From contig NZ_VFOX01000001.1 in NCBI RefSeq assembly GCF_006716345.1, forward strand, positions 992,001 through 1,056,000: a stretch of 64,000 bases of DNA, in the 5' to 3' direction. The first letter of the stretch is position 1. Every line of letters begins with the position of its first letter. Source of the stretch: Microbacterium saperdae. GTDB lineage: Bacteria > Actinomycetota > Actinomycetes > Actinomycetales > Microbacteriaceae. The position numbers were made by a program, and so were the translations under genes. Of the stretch, positions 61,045 through 64,000 are shown piece after piece. The notes below the pieces were generated by a model that did not search any database, was not told the DNA's origin, and was given only the letters and a program-made list of their open reading frames with translations.

Positions 61045-62910
61045 TCAGAGTCGCGGAGCGAATCCGAAGACACGACCGAGGAACGTCAGCTCCCGTTCGA
61101 GCGCATCGACGACGGTCTCCGCGCGGCGGAAGCCGTGCCCTTCTCCCGGATAGAGCACGTACTCATGGTCGATTCCGCGCGCGGCCAGTGCGTCGCGGAT
61201 CGCCGCGGACTGCGACGGCGGCACGACACGGTCGTCCTCGCCCTGCAGCAGGAGCACCGGCACCGCGATCCGGCCGGCGGATGAGAGCGGGGAGCGGTCG
61301 ATGTACAGCTGCTCCGACTCCGGCAGGGGACCCACGAGGCTCTCGATGTAGTGCGCTTCGAAGTCGTGGGAGTCCTCAGCGAGCATCCGCAGGTCGGAGA
61401 CGCCGTAGCGGCTGATGCCCGCCCCGAACACCCCGCCGCGTACGAGGGCCGACAACACGGTCCAGCCCCCGGCCGAGCCGCCGCGGATCGCGATCCGATC
61501 GGGATCTGCCAGGCCGGCGTCGGCGAGCCCCTGTGCGGCGGCGATCACGTCGTCGACGTCGACCACGCCCCATTGCCCCTGCAGTCGCTCCCGATAGGCG
61601 CGACCGTAGCCGGTCGAACCGCCGTAGTTCACGTCGAGCACGCCGATGCCACGGCTCGTGTAGAACGCGATCGCGGCGGACGTGGCACCCGTCACGTGGG
61701 CGGTCGGTCCGCCGTGCACGAGCACGACATAGGGCGGGAGCGAATCCTCCGGGGCGGAGACCTCCGGGTTCGCCGGTGCGTAGGCGAAGGCGTGCACCGG
61801 TCCGTGCGCACCGTCGATGTCGATCTGCTGTGCGGCGGGCATCCATGCGGGATCCACCCGGTCGCCGCCGCGCACCGCCGTCACCTCTCCGGAGTCCAGG
61901 TCCACGCACCAGACGCCCGGGTTCACGTGGGAACCGTTGCCGGACAGCAGCACGCGGTGTCCGCGGACATCGTCAACGCTCACATGGCCGTCGCAGGGCA
62001 CGTCGAGGTCGCGTGTCTCTCCCTCGGTATCGATCACGACGACTCGATCGCGGCCGTTCGTGCGGATGGCGACGGTCCGGCCGTCGGAGAGCGGCCGGAA
62101 CCAGCGGTTGCCGAGCACCCACAATCCGTAGCCGGTATCGGCATCGGCCGGTGCGATGAGCTCGGCCGGCGCGCTCGGGGAGAGGCCGTCGAGGTGCACG
62201 CGATGCAGGAGCCAGCGCCCGGAGGGATCATCGGCGTAGAGCAGTGCATCGTCGGAGACCCATTCGGGTTGCAGAGCAGCCCGACTCGGCAGGGTCGCCA
62301 CCTCGCGCCCGTCCACGGTGGCGAGGTGCACCGTGGCGGCGTCCCACGGCATCCGATCCCCACTCCACTGGACCCACGCGATCCGCGAGCCGTCGGGGGA
62401 GAGCGCCGGATGCGCGAAGAACGCGGATCCCTCGGCGAACACCCGGATCGCTGCCGGATCGCCGGAGGCGGAGCCGTCCAGCGGAACGCCCACGATCGCG
62501 CGTCGGTGCGGCGTAGACGTGAGGTCCTCGCGCACCGCGAGCAGACGGCCGTGTTGCCACCGCAGACCGCCGTGGGCCGGCCCCTCAGGCGTCAGCGGCG
62601 TCGGCCCGCCGGCCGCGGGGAGGCGGTACACCCGCTGGTCCTTGGCGTCGACGAAGTACAGGGTGCCCTCGTCATCCGCCGTCCAGGCCCCTCCGCCGTA
62701 TTCGTGCACTCGTGAGCGTGCACTCCAGGGAGCCGGCAGGACCTCTCGTCCGGTCGAGGACCGGACGGTGACACGACCGCCCTCGGCCGGTACGGACTCG
62801 CCCCACCAGATGTCGTCGCCGACGAACCGCGCCCCGTCGATGCGCGGCGAGGAGGTGGCCACCGAAGCCGCAGAGAAGGGGGAGGGCCAGGACCCGTAGG
62901 GCGAAGTCAT
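61045..62910 (-). CDS. S9-family prolyl oligopeptidase-like peptidase
   Basis: A 621-residue serine peptidase. The N-terminal about 360 residues form a beta-propeller-like domain; the C-terminal part is an alpha/beta hydrolase with nucleophile Ser in RGGSAGGWTVL, Asp in LQGEDDRVVPP and His in YPGEGHGFRRAE. There is no signal peptide, so it degrades peptides in the cytoplasm. TAGGCT lies six bases before the ATG (leaderless). Confidence 0.92.
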   Translation of the reverse strand: MTSPYGSWPSPFSAASVATSSPRIDGARFVGDDIWWGESVPAEGGRVTVRSSTGREVLPAPWSARSRVHEYGGGAWTADDEGTLYFVDAKDQRVYRLPAAGGPTPLTPEGPAHGGLRWQHGRLLAVREDLTSTPHRRAIVGVPLDGSASGDPAAIRVFAEGSAFFAHPALSPDGSRIAWVQWSGDRMPWDAATVHLATVDGREVATLPSRAALQPEWVSDDALLYADDPSGRWLLHRVHLDGLSPSAPAELIAPADADTGYGLWVLGNRWFRPLSDGRTVAIRTNGRDRVVVIDTEGETRDLDVPCDGHVSVDDVRGHRVLLSGNGSHVNPGVWCVDLDSGEVTAVRGGDRVDPAWMPAAQQIDIDGAHGPVHAFAYAPANPEVSAPEDSLPPYVVLVHGGPTAHVTGATSAAIAFYTSRGIGVLDVNYGGSTGYGRAYRERLQGQWGVVDVDDVIAAAQGLADAGLADPDRIAIRGGSAGGWTVLSALVRGGVFGAGISRYGVSDLRMLAEDSHDFEAHYIESLVGPLPESEQLYIDRSPLSSAGRIAVPVLLLQGEDDRVVPPSQSAAIRDALAARGIDHEYVLYPGEGHGFRRAETVVDALERELTFLGRVFGFAPRL

Positions 62911-62947
62911 ACGTCGAGCCTATGCGGGCGTGGAGACCGTCACGGCG

Positions 62948-63913
62948 TCAGCGCTGCGGGATGAGCCGGGGCAGGACGCGCACCAGCATGACCATCACGA
63001 TGAGCTCCACCAGCGTCTGGGTGACCACGACCAGCGGTGCGAGTGCGAGGGCCGAGGGAAGCGCGAGCGCGAGAGGGAGGACCACGAGTGAGTTGCGCGT
63101 GACGCCGCTGAACGTCAGTGCGCGCGACGACGCCGCGTCGAGACGGGCGATGCGCGCCACGAGGATGCCGAGCACGACGAGGATGACGGCGAACGCGAGG
63201 TAGATCGGCGCGACCCTGGTGAGCGCCCCGAGCTGTGCACCCACTGCGCGCACCTGGGAGGCGACGACGATCAGGAGCGTCGCGCTCATGAGGGGCACCG
63301 TCGCGGCGAGCAGACCGCTCTCGATCGTGCGGACGAGGGAGTATCGACGTGCCAGCACCTGCACCAGGGCGGCGGCTGCCAGCGGGAGAAGGATCAAGAC
63401 GACGAAGGCCCGCACGAACGGCGCGCCGTCGATCAGCGCGGCGGCGTCCGGCCCGATGAACAGCAGGAGGTACAACGGCAGCAGCAGGATCTGGGCGAGC
63501 ATCAGCAGCGGGGCGGCGGCGAGCAGTTTGGTCGCGGACCCGCCGGCCAGTCCGGTGAAGACGATCACGTAGTCGACGCAGGGTGTGAGCAGCACCAGGA
63601 GCACGCCGATCAGCAAGGCGCTCTCGTCGGCCACGAAACGGGACAACGCGAAGACGACGATCGGGACCACTACGAAGTTGAGGAGTCCGAGCGCGCCGAG
63701 GAAGCGTGCATCGCGCAGGGAACCGCCGATCCGCCGGAAGGGGACGGAGAGGAACGTGACGAACAGCAGCACCCCGAGCACCGGTTCGATCGCGTACTCG
63801 AGAGCATCGCTGCCGGGAACGGCCAGGCCGACTCCGACGCCGCACAGGATCGCCGCCAGGAAGAGCGCGACCTGATGACGTTCCATCCAGGAAGTACGAG
63901 TCGTCTCAGTCAT
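62948..63913 (-). CDS. BASS/arsenite-exporter-like transporter
   Basis: A 321-residue membrane protein with about ten helices, related to bile acid:sodium symporters and ACR3-like arsenite exporters. LLTPCVDYVIVFTGLAGG near residue 110 corresponds to the conserved helix-4 region with a Cys, as in ACR3. No arsenic genes (arsR, arsC) lie beside it in the window. The start is unsure: ATG 63913 or GTG 63916; GGGAGGTG and TACAGT just upstream could act as ribosome site or as -10. Confidence 0.8.
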   Translation of the reverse strand: MTETTRTSWMERHQVALFLAAILCGVGVGLAVPGSDALEYAIEPVLGVLLFVTFLSVPFRRIGGSLRDARFLGALGLLNFVVVPIVVFALSRFVADESALLIGVLLVLLTPCVDYVIVFTGLAGGSATKLLAAAPLLMLAQILLLPLYLLLFIGPDAAALIDGAPFVRAFVVLILLPLAAAALVQVLARRYSLVRTIESGLLAATVPLMSATLLIVVASQVRAVGAQLGALTRVAPIYLAFAVILVVLGILVARIARLDAASSRALTFSGVTRNSLVVLPLALALPSALALAPLVVVTQTLVELIVMVMLVRVLPRLIPQR

Positions 63914-63966
63914 CACCTCCCACTGTACGGACGACGGCAGGCGGCCGGAGCATGTTGCGCCCGGGG

Positions 63967-64000
63967 TCAGACGGCGCGGAGCACGGCGACCACCTTGCCG
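63967..64000 (-). CDS. C-terminal end of a protein (partial)
   Basis: On the minus strand the last bases of the window read GKVVAVLRAV and then TGA at 63969-63967. The ending resembles C-termini of zinc-binding dehydrogenases or quinone oxidoreductases, but ten residues cannot establish this. The gene would end about 50 bases upstream of the BASS-type transporter on the same strand. Confidence 0.35.
   Translation of the reverse strand, partial: GKVVAVLRAV

Noticed and set aside
1..64000. CRISPR array, insertion sequences or prophage genes
   Set aside because: No regularly spaced repeats, transposases, integrases or phage structural genes were seen on either strand.

Overview
The window reads as chromosomal DNA of a high-GC actinobacterium, most likely Microbacteriaceae (a Microbacterium-like genome). 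The reasons are the very high GC; actinobacterial markers (acyl-CoA carboxylase epsilon subunit, a DUF3039 protein, a Lpd-like quinone reductase without the redox cysteine pair, divergent LigD/Ku); gene orders also known from Mycobacterium (PNP/phosphosugar mutase/Lpd-like reductase; Maf next to the biotin carboxylase; murI-rph-rdgB near pncB; prfB-ftsEX-smpB); and many genes whose start codon lies 6-8 nt after a TAnnnT -10 element, as in leaderless transcripts. The genus is an inference. No mobile element, CRISPR array or prophage was seen, and no gene-free stretch exceeds 300 bases.

Layout. 0-5 kb: end of an unknown gene, a PfkB sugar kinase, then a minus-strand operon of FMO-type monooxygenase, BASS transporter and NAD-dependent epimerase, with an alpha/beta hydrolase behind it. 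5-13 kb: mannitol phosphotransferase region; a minus-strand chain (orphan IIB, HPr, enzyme I, MtlA, MtlF, MtlD) diverges from an MtlR-type PRD regulator, and a second HPr lies beyond the regulator. 13-19.7 kb: phosphosugar mutase and purine nucleoside phosphorylase, Lpd-like reductase, acyl-CoA carboxylase alpha chain and Maf. 19.7-24 kb: a TrmA/RumA-type methyltransferase lacking Fe-S cysteines, then a response regulator, a histidine kinase and a kinase-like membrane protein. 24-28.6 kb: ROK regulator and GH38 alpha-mannosidase. 28.6-32.3 kb: carboxylase epsilon and beta subunits, an EcsC-family protein, a nucleotidyltransferase. 32.5-36.1 kb: ABC exporter whose ATPase carries a histone-H1-like Lys/Ala tail, its permease, a DUF3039 protein. 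36.2-41.6 kb: pncB, murI, rph, rdgB, a DHFR/RibD-like reductase behind a striking inverted repeat, a CDF metal exporter. 41.7-45.4 kb: LigD/Ku end joining, DedA, tRNA-Leu(UAG). 45.6-50 kb: compact Tad/Flp pilus operon. 50-53.7 kb: small membrane protein, AraC regulator, Tat-exported unknown protein, MFS transporter. 53.8-56 kb: a second kinase plus kinase-like membrane protein pair, without a response regulator. 56-61 kb: prfB, (DUF2510 membrane protein on the other strand), ftsE, ftsX, smpB. 61-64 kb: S9 peptidase, a second BASS-type transporter and the edge of one more gene.

Most notable: (i) two copies of a kinase plus degenerate kinase-like membrane protein unit, one with and one without a response regulator; (ii) a 23-bp divergent intergenic region (19730-19752) in which two opposite -10 elements overlap and both genes appear leaderless; (iii) the histone-like tail on an ABC ATPase; (iv) a perfect 12-bp inverted repeat around a good promoter at 39768-39809; (v) a PTS locus with two HPr proteins and an orphan IIB. 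Everything was read by eye; family assignments rest on motifs recognised in the translations, not on database searches.
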